Under the pieces are notes generated by a model, which saw only the letters and a list, made by a program, of their open reading frames with translations, was not told the origin of the DNA and ran no database searches. From positions 162,702-226,701 of the forward strand of contig NZ_BMZP01000005.1 in the NCBI RefSeq assembly GCF_014652855.1: DNA of 64,000 nt. Direction: 5' to 3'. This document shows, one piece after another, positions 52,745-61,821 of the stretch. A program made the position numbers and the translations under genes. Each line of letters starts with the position of its first letter. The stretch's first letter is position 1. Source of the DNA: Novosphingobium pokkalii. GTDB taxonomy: Bacteria > Pseudomonadota > Alphaproteobacteria > Sphingomonadales > Sphingomonadaceae.

Positions 52745-54079
52745 TCAGGCGATGATCTCGCCAGAGATGGCGCGCTCCTGTTCGGCCAGGATATTGCGCG
52801 TCGCCGCCCAGTAATGCCAGGCCGCCCACAGCCCGGTCGGCGCCAGGATCAGCAGCGCCACGCGCAACGAGGCGGCATCGGCGCCATGGCCAGCGGCCAC
52901 ATGGTCGCTGACCAGGCCCACGAACTGCGGCGCGATCACCAGGTTGGCGATATTGGCCATCAGCAGGGTCAGCGCGCAGGCGGTGGCGCGCATCTGCGCC
53001 GGCACCACGTTCTGCAACAGGCCGAACGACGGGCCGATGTAGAAATACATCGCCGGCACGAACAGCCACAGGCACAGCTTGGCCACGGCCAGATCGTGCG
53101 TCCAATAGATGAAGAACGAAGGCACGGTGATCACCGCCACCACCCCTGCCATCAGGATCAGCACCCTGCGCGGATCGGCCATGAACCGGCTGGTCATCAG
53201 CACGGCAGTGGCCACTGTCGCCAGGCTGCCCGCGATCAGGTGCATCGGCCCCAGGATTTCCCCGGCCTGCCCCGCGCTCAGCCCATAGGCGCGCTGAAGA
53301 TAGGTCGGCGTCCACCACATCAGGCCCCAGCCCCACAGCGCCGTCACCGCGCCGCCCATCATCAGGTGCATCGTGGCGCGCTGGCGCAGCAGGAAGGCCA
53401 GCGCGCGCCACAGCGGCAGGCGCGGCGCCTCGGGCGCGGCAGGCGCGGCGCGCGGTGCGTCCATCATGCCCCGGCGCGGCTCGCGCACCGTCAGGAAGAT
53501 GAGCGCCGCCAGCACCACGCCCGGCACGCCCAGCGCCAGGAAGGCATGGCGCCAGCCATAGAGATCGGCCACCCGCCCGGCGACGTCCGCCCCGATCCAG
53601 GCGCCCAGGCACGATCCCAGGGCATAGACCGTCAGTGCCGCCGGCCGCTGCGCCGGGCGAAAATAATCCGCCAGCATCGAGGTGGACGGCGGCGTTCCCC
53701 CGCTCTCGCCAATGCCCACGCCGATCCGCGCCAGCAGCATCTGGCCAAAGGTGGACGACAGGCCGGTCAGGATGGTCAGCCCGGACCACAGCAGCAGCGC
53801 GCCCGAAATGATGTTGCGCCGGCTGAACCGATCGGCCAGCGCCGAAACCGGAATGCCGATCGTGACATAGAACAGCGCCAGCGCCACGCCGGTCAGCAGG
53901 GCAACGCCGGAATCCGTCAGCTTCAGGTCCAGCCGGATCGATTCCATCACCGTGGTGATGACATAGCGATCGGCGATGTTCATCGCATAGACCAGCGACA
54001 GCAGCACCAGCACATACCATTGCCGCACGCCCGTGCCGATCAGCGGCGGCGGGGCCAGGACTGCTTCACCTTCGCGCAT
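52745..54079 (-). CDS. MFS transporter (sphingomonad spinster-like type)
   Basis: A 444-residue twelve-helix transporter. ALADRFSRRNIISGALLLWSGLTILTGLSSTFGQMLLARIGVGIGESGGTPPSTSMLADYF contains the MFS loop 2-3 and the helix-5 motif. The start 54079 (MREGEAVL) is favoured by GGGGAG 8 nt upstream over 54085. Its position beside the acyl-CoA synthetase suggests inner-membrane uptake of the same compound or its acid. Confidence 0.88.
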   Translation of the reverse strand: MREGEAVLAPPPLIGTGVRQWYVLVLLSLVYAMNIADRYVITTVMESIRLDLKLTDSGVALLTGVALALFYVTIGIPVSALADRFSRRNIISGALLLWSGLTILTGLSSTFGQMLLARIGVGIGESGGTPPSTSMLADYFRPAQRPAALTVYALGSCLGAWIGADVAGRVADLYGWRHAFLALGVPGVVLAALIFLTVREPRRGMMDAPRAAPAAPEAPRLPLWRALAFLLRQRATMHLMMGGAVTALWGWGLMWWTPTYLQRAYGLSAGQAGEILGPMHLIAGSLATVATAVLMTSRFMADPRRVLILMAGVVAVITVPSFFIYWTHDLAVAKLCLWLFVPAMYFYIGPSFGLLQNVVPAQMRATACALTLLMANIANLVIAPQFVGLVSDHVAAGHGADAASLRVALLILAPTGLWAAWHYWAATRNILAEQERAISGEIIA

Positions 54080-54124
54080 GCTCATTTCTCCCCGGCGGCC
54101 CGTTTTGTCCAGTGCAGTTACGTA

Positions 54125-54217
54125 CTCCCCCTCCTCTTCAGAGGAGGGGGTCGGGGGGTGGTGGAAATCTGGTGCAAGGCTCCGCACCACCCCCAACCCC
54201 TCCTCTAAAGAGGAGGG
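54125..54217. repeat. Palindromic element with CCCCTCCTCT/AGAGGAGGGG arms
   Basis: The left part (54125-54163) and right part (54185-54217) each contain a CCCTCCTCT-N3-AGAGGAGGG hairpin, and the outer stretches (AGGAGGGGGTCGGGGGGTGG and its near complement) pair with each other. No gene is present; the frames read through it are artefacts. Confidence 0.65.
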
Positions 54218-54295
54218 GCAAAAACGCCCAGCCTTCAAATCCCCCGATCGGGCCGAGCTTCTCACAGCCCCTTGCCCGACAGCATCGCGCCACCC

Positions 54296-54372
54296 GCCCT
54301 TCGACAAGCTCAGGGCGAACGGACTGTAAGAATCAACACCCAAACCCGTTCGGGCTGAGCTTGTCGAAGCCC
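54296..54372. repeat. Inverted repeat of the CTTCGACAAGCTCAGG type
   Basis: Arms GCCCTTCGACAAGCTCAGGG... (54296-54322) and ...CTGAGCTTGTCGAAGCCC (54346-54372) are near inverse complements over 27 nt. I recall this sequence as abundant in sphingomonad intergenic DNA. With the element at 54125 it occupies the MFS-soxG gap; nothing else is seen there. Confidence 0.7.
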
Positions 54373-54394
54373 CCGGCAGCCAGGCGCAACCGAA

Positions 54395-54901
54395 TCACAG
54401 CCCCGCAGCCACCTGCCGCCACCGCCCGATCAATCCTTCCGCCAGGCTCGCCGGCACCAGCGCGTCGCAGCGCTTCTCGCTCACCACGTTGAGCCGCACG
54501 GCCACATGGGCGATCACCGTGGCCGCCGTGCAGCCCGGCGCAAAGGCGGGGTTTTCAGCGTCGAACACCCCGTCGTGCATCAACAGCGTACGCCAGCCCG
54601 CCCCGCGCAGGATCACCCGCACCAGCCCGCCACCGATCGGCGTCACCGCGCCATGCGCGCCCACGGCCCCGGCCAGGGCCGCGCGGTCCACGCCGCTGCC
54701 TTCCACCAGCCAGACATTGGGCTCGAACCGCATCGCGCGGCAGCGATCGTCGCCCGCGCTGGCTCCGACGGGCGGCAGGGCAAAGCCCAGCGCCTGCGCC
54801 ACCGGCGCGGCCCCGGCCGCATCCCACAGTTCCAGCGCCAGCACATCACCGGCATCGTGATCGGTCAGCTCAATCACGGTAACGGGCTCCTTCGCGGTCA
54901 T
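54395..54901 (-). CDS. soxG: Sarcosine oxidase gamma subunit
   Basis: A 168-residue subunit of heterotetrameric sarcosine oxidase. The RFEPNVWLVEGS and GGGLVRVILRGAGWRTLLMHDGVFD segments match the SoxG fold, related to the aminomethyltransferase GcvT family. It overlaps soxA by 32 nt, the longest overlap of the operon; a later start is possible. It is the last gene of soxB-soxD-soxA-soxG, and a 480-nt repeat-filled tail follows. Confidence 0.88.
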   Translation of the reverse strand: MTAKEPVTVIELTDHDAGDVLALELWDAAGAAPVAQALGFALPPVGASAGDDRCRAMRFEPNVWLVEGSGVDRAALAGAVGAHGAVTPIGGGLVRVILRGAGWRTLLMHDGVFDAENPAFAPGCTAATVIAHVAVRLNVVSEKRCDALVPASLAEGLIGRWRQVAAGL

Positions 54902-57761
54902 AGAACACCGGCTCGCACACCCGCACCCGCACGGTCTGCCCGCGCGTGGCAGACCAGGCGAGCAGTTCCTCGCCCTGCCGGCTCGCCCCGTCGGTCAGCA
55001 GCGCCAGGCCGATGCCACCGGTCAGGCCCTCCGGGTCCGGCGCCACGCGCGGCGAGGCCGTGGTAACATGGCCCAGCGGCACGTCCCCTTCGCGGGCCAC
55101 CAGCATCGCGCCTTCGGGCAGGGCCTGGCCGTCCACCGCCGCCACGCCCACCAGGTGGCGCCGCCCCGCCGGATCGGCCAGCGCCGGGCGTTGCAGCCCC
55201 TGCCAGCCGACGAAACCACCCTGCTTGCGCAGCATGCCGCCCAGGCCGATGTCGGCAGGGGTCACCCGGCCATCCACTTCGGCGCCGATCACCACATGGC
55301 CCTTTTCCACGCGCAGATGGTCCATGGCATCAAGGCCATAGGCGCCACCGCCGGCAGCCACCACGGCTTCGTGCAGGGCCTGCCAGACCACGGCCATGTC
55401 ATGGCCGGGGGCATAGATTTCGAAAGCGCGCTCCCCGCTATAGCTGGCGGCCAGCACCAGCACTTCGATCCCCGCCAGCATGGCGCGGGCGCAGCGCATG
55501 TGCGCCGGCACCGCCGCGCCGATCAGCTCGGCCAGCACCGCCGCCGCGCGCGGCCCGGCCAGAGCCACGGCGCCCAGATGCTCCTGCACGTTGACCACGC
55601 TGGCTTTCAGATCGGGCGCCACGACATTGCGCAGCCAGGACAGATGCTGCGCCATGCGATCCGCCCCGCCGGTCGAGCTGGTCAGCAGATAGCGCTGCTC
55701 TTCCAGCCGCCAGGCGGTGCCATCGTCCATCACCATGCCGTCTTCGCGCAGCATCACGGTATAGCGGCCGCGCCCCAGGGCCAGCCGCCCGATCGTGGTG
55801 GCGCAGGCCATTTCCAGCAATGCGGCGGCATCCGGCCCGGCGATCTCGAACGTTGCCAGCGTGGAAACATCCACCATGCCAACGCTTTCCCGCACCATCC
55901 GCGCCTCGCGCAGCGATGCCGCGCCCAGGCTCTCGCCATTGCGCGGATAGCCGCGCGGGCGGAACCAATAGCCCACCGGCTGCCACACCGCGCCCAGCGC
56001 CTCGTGCGCCGCGTGCAGGCGCAGGCGGCGCACCGGCCCGGCATGATCGCCCACCGCTGCCCCGGCAAAGGCGCCCAGCGTGGTCGGCGTATAGGGCGGG
56101 CGGAACGTGGTCAGCCCGGCTTGCGGAATCTCCACCCCTTGCGCCTGCGCCAGCCGGGCCAGCGCGGCCATGTTGCCGGTCTTGCCCTGGTCCGTGCCCA
56201 TGCCCAGCGTGGTATAGCGCTTGAGATGCTCGACCGAGCGATAGCCTTCGCGCCAGGCCAGGTCGACATCGCCCAAGGACACGTCGTTCTGGAAATCGAC
56301 GAAGGCCTTGCCGCGCACTGCCTGAGGAATGGCCGCCGCCATGGCCGGGGTGCCCAGGCCCAGCGGATCGTCCACCGCAAAGGCGCGCGCCCCGCCGCCG
56401 CCCGCCGCCCAGCCCTGCGCCAGGATGGCATCGAGCGCATGGCCGCCCGCTGCCGCACCGATGCTTGCCTGCGCCTGCCGCGCCGTGCCGGGCAGGAAGG
56501 CCTGCGCGGCCGCGTCCCACGCCAGGTCACCGCCCGCCTGCTTGTGCAGGTGCACCACCGGCGTGAACCCGCCCGACATCGCCAGCAGATCGGCGGCAAA
56601 AGTGGTTTCGGCGCCGCCCACTTGCGCGATCACGCGCGAAAGCCGCCTGCCCGCCACGCGGGTGTCGATCGGCCGCGCATCGGCGAGCACGGCAAAGCGC
56701 GCCCTCGCCCGCTCCACCAGGGGTCCGGCCAGCACGGTGCGGCTATCGAGCACGGCCAGCACCTGCGCCCCGGCATCGGCAAGGGCAAAGGCCGTGCGAT
56801 AGCCATCGTCGTTGCTCGTCGCCACCACCGCGCGGCGCCCGGGCACCACGCCATGGCGCCGCACATAGTGGCGCACCGCCTGCGCCAGCATCACGCCGGG
56901 CCGGTCATTGCCACCAAACGCCAGCGGCCGCTCGATCGCCCCAGTTGCCAGCAAAACCTTGCCACAGCGCACTTTCCACAGGCGCTGCACCGGCGTGCCG
57001 GGTGCCGGCACCTGGCCCGGCTCGGCCAGGCGCTCCACCACGCTGACCAGGTTGCCGTCCCAGTATCCGGTCGCGGTGGCGCGCAACAGCACGCGGCCGC
57101 CGCCAGCACGGATCGCCGCCACCGTGCCCTGCGCCCAGTCCGCCCCGTCCTGTCCGTCGATCCGCGCATCCTCGCGCAGCAATGCGCCGCCGGGCAGGCT
57201 GTCCTGCTCCACCAGCACCACCCGCTGCCCCGCCTGCGTCGCCGCCAGCGCGGCGGCGAGCCCGGCCGGCCCGGCCCCCACCACCAGCACGTCGCAAAAC
57301 GCGGCGCGGTGGTCAAAGGCATCGGGGTCTGCCTCTTGTGGCGCGGGGCCAAGCCCGGCCGCCTTGCGGATGAACCGTTCATAGACCATCCAGCGCCGCG
57401 GCGGCCCGAAAAAGGTCTTGTAGTAAAAGCCCGCCGGGATCAGCCGCGCGGCCAGGCCGTTCACCGCCCCCACGTCGAACGCCAGGCTGGGCCAGGCGTT
57501 CTGGCTGCGCGCGACCAGGCCATCATAGACGAACACGTCGGTGGCGCGGGTATTGGGTTCGGCGCGGCCCCCCTCGCCCACGGTCACCAGCGCGGAGGGT
57601 TCTTCCACCCCCGCCGCCATGATCCCGCGCGGGCGGTGATACTTGAAGCTGCGCGCGACCACGGCCACGCCATTGGCCAGTAGCGCAGCGGCCAGGGTCT
57701 GCCCCGCCTGCGCGGTATAGCTCTTGCCGTCGAACGTGAAGCGCGCGGTTTCCCCGCTCAT
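54870..57761 (-). CDS. soxA: Sarcosine oxidase alpha subunit
   Basis: A 963-residue subunit with three parts: an N-terminal ferredoxin-like Fer2 domain (FTFDGKSYTAQAGQTLAAALLANG...FKYHRPRGIMAAG), a FAD/NAD-binding domain (CDVLVVGAGPAGLAAALAATQAG, near residue 155) and a C-terminal folate-binding GcvT-like domain (GMVDVSTLATFEIAGPDAAALLE onward). It oxidises sarcosine to glycine with formation of 5,10-methylene-THF when folate is bound. It overlaps soxD by 4 nt. Confidence 0.95.
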   Translation of the reverse strand: MSGETARFTFDGKSYTAQAGQTLAAALLANGVAVVARSFKYHRPRGIMAAGVEEPSALVTVGEGGRAEPNTRATDVFVYDGLVARSQNAWPSLAFDVGAVNGLAARLIPAGFYYKTFFGPPRRWMVYERFIRKAAGLGPAPQEADPDAFDHRAAFCDVLVVGAGPAGLAAALAATQAGQRVVLVEQDSLPGGALLREDARIDGQDGADWAQGTVAAIRAGGGRVLLRATATGYWDGNLVSVVERLAEPGQVPAPGTPVQRLWKVRCGKVLLATGAIERPLAFGGNDRPGVMLAQAVRHYVRRHGVVPGRRAVVATSNDDGYRTAFALADAGAQVLAVLDSRTVLAGPLVERARARFAVLADARPIDTRVAGRRLSRVIAQVGGAETTFAADLLAMSGGFTPVVHLHKQAGGDLAWDAAAQAFLPGTARQAQASIGAAAGGHALDAILAQGWAAGGGGARAFAVDDPLGLGTPAMAAAIPQAVRGKAFVDFQNDVSLGDVDLAWREGYRSVEHLKRYTTLGMGTDQGKTGNMAALARLAQAQGVEIPQAGLTTFRPPYTPTTLGAFAGAAVGDHAGPVRRLRLHAAHEALGAVWQPVGYWFRPRGYPRNGESLGAASLREARMVRESVGMVDVSTLATFEIAGPDAAALLEMACATTIGRLALGRGRYTVMLREDGMVMDDGTAWRLEEQRYLLTSSTGGADRMAQHLSWLRNVVAPDLKASVVNVQEHLGAVALAGPRAAAVLAELIGAAVPAHMRCARAMLAGIEVLVLAASYSGERAFEIYAPGHDMAVVWQALHEAVVAAGGGAYGLDAMDHLRVEKGHVVIGAEVDGRVTPADIGLGGMLRKQGGFVGWQGLQRPALADPAGRRHLVGVAAVDGQALPEGAMLVAREGDVPLGHVTTASPRVAPDPEGLTGGIGLALLTDGASRQGEELLAWSATRGQTVRVRVCEPVFYDREGARYRD

Positions 57762-58021
57762 GGCAGCACCGCCCGGCCCAGCGCGCGCACCGCCACGATG
57801 GCATGGCTCATGCGGTCGCGGCGCAGTTCCAGCCAGCCCCGGCAGCCCAGGGTGTGGCGCCAGATCTCGTTTTCCTCCCCGCGCGGATTGGTGCGGGCAT
57901 AGAGCGTGGCCATCGCCACCTCGGGCGCGTCGTCAAGCTGCACCACGCTGTCGCGGGTGCGCTCATAGGTGAACTCTTCCTGCGCGCGTGGCCCGCAATG
58001 GGGGCATTCGATCAGCATCAT
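57758..58021 (-). CDS. soxD: Sarcosine oxidase delta subunit
   Basis: An 87-residue zinc-binding subunit. MMLIECPHCGPRAQEEFTYE and IWRHTLGCRGWLELRRD supply the Cys/His zinc ligands of SoxD. Usual length and position, 15 nt after soxB and overlapping soxA by 4 nt. Confidence 0.94.
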   Translation of the reverse strand: MMLIECPHCGPRAQEEFTYERTRDSVVQLDDAPEVAMATLYARTNPRGEENEIWRHTLGCRGWLELRRDRMSHAIVAVRALGRAVLP

Positions 58022-58036
58022 CGCCCGTGCCTCCCC

Positions 58037-59323
58037 TTATCGATGTTGCGGCATCGGGCCCACGCCCGCTTCGTCGATCGTGCGCCCGGCAGCGAACCGC
58101 GCCAGGTCAAACGGCGCGGCGATCGGGTGCGGCTGCCCGGTGGCGAGGTGGTGGGCATAGAGATGCCCCGATCCCGGCGTCGCCTTGAACCCGCCATAGC
58201 ACCAGCCGCCGTTGAGATGCAGGTTGCGCAGCGGCAGGTCGCCGATGATCGGCGATCCGTCAAAGCTCATATCCGTCACGCCCGACCAGCAGCGCACCAT
58301 GCGCAGGCGGCTGAGCGCGGGCACCAGCGCGATCGCCTGGGCAATGGCGTCTTCCAGCCGCACCGGCTGGCCGCGCTGGGCATAGCTGGGAAAGCCATCG
58401 GGATCGCCGCCCGCCACGATCCCGCCCTTGTCGGATTGCGAGATATAGCAATGCAGCGATTGCGACATGATCACGGTGTCGATCATCGGCTTGACCGGCT
58501 CGGTTACATAGGCTTGCAGCGTGTGGCTCTCGATCGGCAGGCGCAGGCCAGCCAGGCCCGCAACGTGGCCGCTGTTCCCGGCCACGCAGATCGCCACTTT
58601 CCCCGCCGCGATGGGCCCGCGCGTCGTCTCGATGCCGGTGACCGTATCGCCCTGGCGGGTGAAGCCGGTCACTTCGCAATTCTCGATGATGTCCACGCCA
58701 AGATTGTCCGCAGCGCGGGCATAGCCCCAGGCCACCGCATCGTGCCGCGCCGTGCCGCCGCGCTGCTGGATCAGCCCGCCCTGGATCGGCCAGCGCGCGG
58801 CCCGCGAGAAATCGAGCAGCGGCACCAGGCGGCGCACCGCGTCCACGTCCATCAGCTCGGCATCGATGCCCATCGCGCGCAAACTGTCCCCGCGCTCGGC
58901 CAGCCGCGTCATGTCCGCATCCGAATGGCCCAGGAACAGCGCGCCGCGCGGCGAGAACATCACGTTGTAGTTGAGCTCGTCCGACAGCCCTTCCCACAGC
59001 TTGAGCGAATGTTCGAGCAGCCGCTGCAACGGCGCCTGGCGATAGTTCGAGCGCACGATCGTGGTGTTGCGGCCGGTGTTGCCGCCGCCGATCCAGCCCT
59101 TTTCCACCACGGCCACGTTGCGGATGCCGTGCTGGCTCGCCAGGTAATAGGCGGTCGCCAGGCCATGCGCGCCACCGCCGATGATCACGATGTCATAGGC
59201 GGCCCTGGGCTCTGCCGCGCGCCAGGCCCGGCCCCAATGGCGATGCCCGCCCAGCGCCCCGCGCAGCAATGCCAGCGCGGAATAGCGGCCCCTGGTCCAG
59301 CGAGTTGATGTGGTGCTTGTCAC
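58037..59323 (-). CDS. soxB: Sarcosine oxidase beta subunit
   Basis: A 428-residue flavoprotein subunit with the FAD fold YDIVIIGGGAHGLATAYYLASQHG and KGWIGGGNTGRNTTIVRSNY, and a C-terminal GGWCYGGFKATPGSGHLYAHHLATG motif. It carries the FAD and covalent FMN site at the alpha-beta interface. The start is GTG at 59323. It heads the sox operon, divergent from purU with a 155-bp space for promoters. Sarcosine use could feed glycine to HemA, though that link is inference. Confidence 0.95.
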   Translation of the reverse strand: MTSTTSTRWTRGRYSALALLRGALGGHRHWGRAWRAAEPRAAYDIVIIGGGAHGLATAYYLASQHGIRNVAVVEKGWIGGGNTGRNTTIVRSNYRQAPLQRLLEHSLKLWEGLSDELNYNVMFSPRGALFLGHSDADMTRLAERGDSLRAMGIDAELMDVDAVRRLVPLLDFSRAARWPIQGGLIQQRGGTARHDAVAWGYARAADNLGVDIIENCEVTGFTRQGDTVTGIETTRGPIAAGKVAICVAGNSGHVAGLAGLRLPIESHTLQAYVTEPVKPMIDTVIMSQSLHCYISQSDKGGIVAGGDPDGFPSYAQRGQPVRLEDAIAQAIALVPALSRLRMVRCWSGVTDMSFDGSPIIGDLPLRNLHLNGGWCYGGFKATPGSGHLYAHHLATGQPHPIAAPFDLARFAAGRTIDEAGVGPMPQHR

Positions 59324-59478
59324 AGCGTCATGGGTAAGTGCGACGGGGCGAGGACGTCGCGTCTAAAAATGTCATCCCCATGGCCGAAAATGTGATTTGC
59401 CAAAATCGCGCCGCAACCGGTCTTTGCACGGCGAAAGCGCAGGCTCCCGTGGCCGGCGCACCAGGGGAAACACGAAGC

Positions 59479-60366
59479 ATGACCGGAATTGTCGAACCGG
59501 GGGCCGGGGCCATGGCAGGCCAGGTGCTCCTGCTGCGCTGCGCGGACCAGCGCGGCATCGTTGCCGCCGTCGCCAGCTTCCTGGCGGAGCAAGGCGCGAC
59601 GATCACCGAGTCCAACCATTTCAACGATGGCACTTCGGGCCTGTTTGCCATGCGCACCGCCTTTGCCGGCGATGGCGCGCCGCTGCCCGATGTCGAAATC
59701 CTGCGCCAGCGCTTTGCCCCGATTGCCGATCGCTTTGCGATGGACTGGTCGCTGCACGACATGGCGCGCCGCCCGCGCCTGCTGCTCGCCGTCTCCAAGT
59801 TCGGGCACTGCCTGTTCGATCTGCTGCACCGCTGGCGCGCCGGGCTGCTGCCGGTGGACATTGTCGGCGTGGTGTCCAACCATGACGACATGCGCAGCTT
59901 CGTGGAATGGAGCGGATTGCCCTATCACCACCTGCCGATGAAGCCTGAAGGCAAAGCGGTGCAGGAAGCCCGCTTTGCCGCGCTGATCGACGAGACCGAT
60001 CCCGATCTCGTGGTCCTGGCGCGCTACATGCAGATCCTCTCGCCCATGCTGTGCGAAAAGGTGGCCGGCCGCTGCATCAACATCCACCACAGCTTCCTGC
60101 CCAGCTTCAAGGGGGCCAAGCCCTATCACCAGGCGCACGATCGCGGGGTGAAGATCATCGGCGCCACCGCGCACTACGTCACCACCGATCTCGACGAAGG
60201 CCCGATCATCGAGCAGGACGTGCGCCGCGTCACCCACGTCCACGCGCCCGAAACGCTCGTCGCGCTGGGCCGCGACGTGGAGTGCCAGGTGCTCGCCCGC
60301 GCGGTGTCGTGGCACATCGAGCGACGGGTGATGGTCAACGGCAACAAGACCATCGTGTTTGGTTGA
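59479..60366 (+). CDS. purU: Formyltetrahydrofolate deformylase
   Basis: A 295-residue enzyme that hydrolyses 10-formyl-THF to formate and THF. An N-terminal ACT domain (VLLLRCADQRGIVAAVASFLAEQGATI) precedes the formyltransferase-like catalytic domain with INIHHSFLPSFKGAKPYHQAHDRGVKIIGATAHYVT (catalytic Asn/His region). ATG 59479 is preferred; 59512 is possible. Placement opposite soxBDAG fits one-carbon disposal during sarcosine or betaine breakdown. Confidence 0.93.
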   Translation: MTGIVEPGAGAMAGQVLLLRCADQRGIVAAVASFLAEQGATITESNHFNDGTSGLFAMRTAFAGDGAPLPDVEILRQRFAPIADRFAMDWSLHDMARRPRLLLAVSKFGHCLFDLLHRWRAGLLPVDIVGVVSNHDDMRSFVEWSGLPYHHLPMKPEGKAVQEARFAALIDETDPDLVVLARYMQILSPMLCEKVAGRCINIHHSFLPSFKGAKPYHQAHDRGVKIIGATAHYVTTDLDEGPIIEQDVRRVTHVHAPETLVALGRDVECQVLARAVSWHIERRVMVNGNKTIVFG

Positions 60367-60402
60367 CCCAGGTTATTGTGCAGTGCAGCATTTTGCATGA
60401 AA

Positions 60403-60436
60403 ATCCCCGGAGAACCGCGAGGTTTCCCCGGGGAAA
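60403..60436 (+). terminator. Hairpin after purU
   Basis: TCCCCGGAGAACC pairs imperfectly with GGTTTCCCCGGGGA around a GCGA loop, 37 bases after the purU stop and just before the convergent MFS gene's 3' end. It can serve both convergent genes. Confidence 0.5.
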
Positions 60437-60464
60437 TATGCTATCCTATTGCCAGATATAACTT

Positions 60465-61685
60465 TTACCCGCGCCGCGCGAGCCAGTTGGCCACCCCGGC
60501 GCCCAGGCCCAGCGCCAGGCCGAGGCTGCTTACCCCGCTCCAGCCGGCGCCATGCCAGGCCAGCGCCGCCAGGGCAGACCCGGCCGCGCCGAGCAGGAAC
60601 ATGCCGCCCATGAACAGCGTGTTGAGCCGCGCCCGCGCGCCGTGGTCCAGGGCATAGACGATATGCTGGTGCGAGATCAGCGCGCTCTGCACCGCCAGGT
60701 CCAGCACCACGCAGGCCAGCGCCAGCCCGACCACGCCCGACCAGGTCATCGCGATCGCCCAGGCCACCACCATCAGCGCCACCCCGGCCACGATCGTGGC
60801 GTGGGGGCCGCGCCGGTCGGCCAGGTGCCCGGCCATCGGCGCGGCGAGAATGCCCACTGCACCGATCACGCCGAACAGGCCGGCCACGCTCGGCCCCTCG
60901 CCCACTTGCGCCAGGCGCAGCGCCAGGATGCTCCAGAAGGCGCTGAACGCGGCAAACAGCAGGCCCTGCGTGATCGTTGCCAGGCGCAGGGCGCGGTGGC
61001 GGCGCCACAAGTGCCACAGCGAGGCGAGCAGTTGCGGATAGCGCGGCCCCTGCGCGGTGGCCGACGTCGGCAGCATGGCGCGCAGGATCGCGGCGGCGAG
61101 CAGCGCCAGCGGCACGCCCAGCCAGAACATCGCGCGCCAGCCGACCTGCTGGGCCACGAACCCGGCCAGGGTGCGGCTGAGCAGAATGCCGCAGAGCAGC
61201 CCGGCCATGACTTTGCCGATCACCGCGCCGCTGCGCTCGGGCGGGGCCAGGTGCGCGGCAAAGGGCACGATCTGCTGCGCTACCGTCGCCAGCGCGCCCA
61301 GGATCAGCGAAGCGCCCAGCAGCAGGGCCGGCGAAGGCGCCACCGCCGCCAGCACCAGCGCCACCGACAGCAACAGGAACTGCGCCACGATCAGCCGCCG
61401 CCGCTCCACCCGGTCACCCAGCGGCACCAGCAGGAACAGGCCCAGGGCATAGCCGAGCTGGGTGACGGTGGGCACCAGCGCGGTCAGCCCGCCGGGCATG
61501 CTCGCCTCGATCAGGCCGAGCATCGGCTGGTTGTAATAGATATTGGCGACGCCAAGGCCAGTGGTGGCGGCCATGGCCAGGATCAGACCGGTGCCCAGCT
61601 CGGGCTTGGTGGGGGAAGAATGGGCGGGCGAAGAGGAAGCGGCTGCCGGGCGCGCGGCGGCGCCGGCCAAAAGGGTTTCCGACAT
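60465..61685 (-). CDS. MFS exporter (DHA1/YbcL-NepI-like)
   Basis: A 406-residue twelve-helix transporter. YYNQPMLGLIEASMP and LGYALGLFLLVPLGDRVERRRLIV (loop 2-3) are typical of the drug:proton antiporter-1 group. The start MSETLLAG is chosen because upstream sequence in this frame is within the lysR end. The LysR regulator directly upstream on the same strand may control it. Substrate unknown. Confidence 0.88.
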   Translation of the reverse strand: MSETLLAGAAARPAAASSSPAHSSPTKPELGTGLILAMAATTGLGVANIYYNQPMLGLIEASMPGGLTALVPTVTQLGYALGLFLLVPLGDRVERRRLIVAQFLLLSVALVLAAVAPSPALLLGASLILGALATVAQQIVPFAAHLAPPERSGAVIGKVMAGLLCGILLSRTLAGFVAQQVGWRAMFWLGVPLALLAAAILRAMLPTSATAQGPRYPQLLASLWHLWRRHRALRLATITQGLLFAAFSAFWSILALRLAQVGEGPSVAGLFGVIGAVGILAAPMAGHLADRRGPHATIVAGVALMVVAWAIAMTWSGVVGLALACVVLDLAVQSALISHQHIVYALDHGARARLNTLFMGGMFLLGAAGSALAALAWHGAGWSGVSSLGLALGLGAGVANWLARRG

Positions 61686-61821
61686 GGCAGGGCTCTTTGC
61701 TCTGGAGCAGCTACCGCAGGGAAACGGTTGCTGCCGGGCTTGGTTGCCCGCCCTATGGACCGTGCAGCGGCAAATGATAATCTGCCCTGATTGGCAGGCA
61801 GTTTTGCAATTTGCGCAAAAG

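Noticed and set aside
54112..54492. 126-residue plus-strand frame before soxG
   Set aside because: It consists of translated palindromic repeats and overlaps the antisense of soxG.
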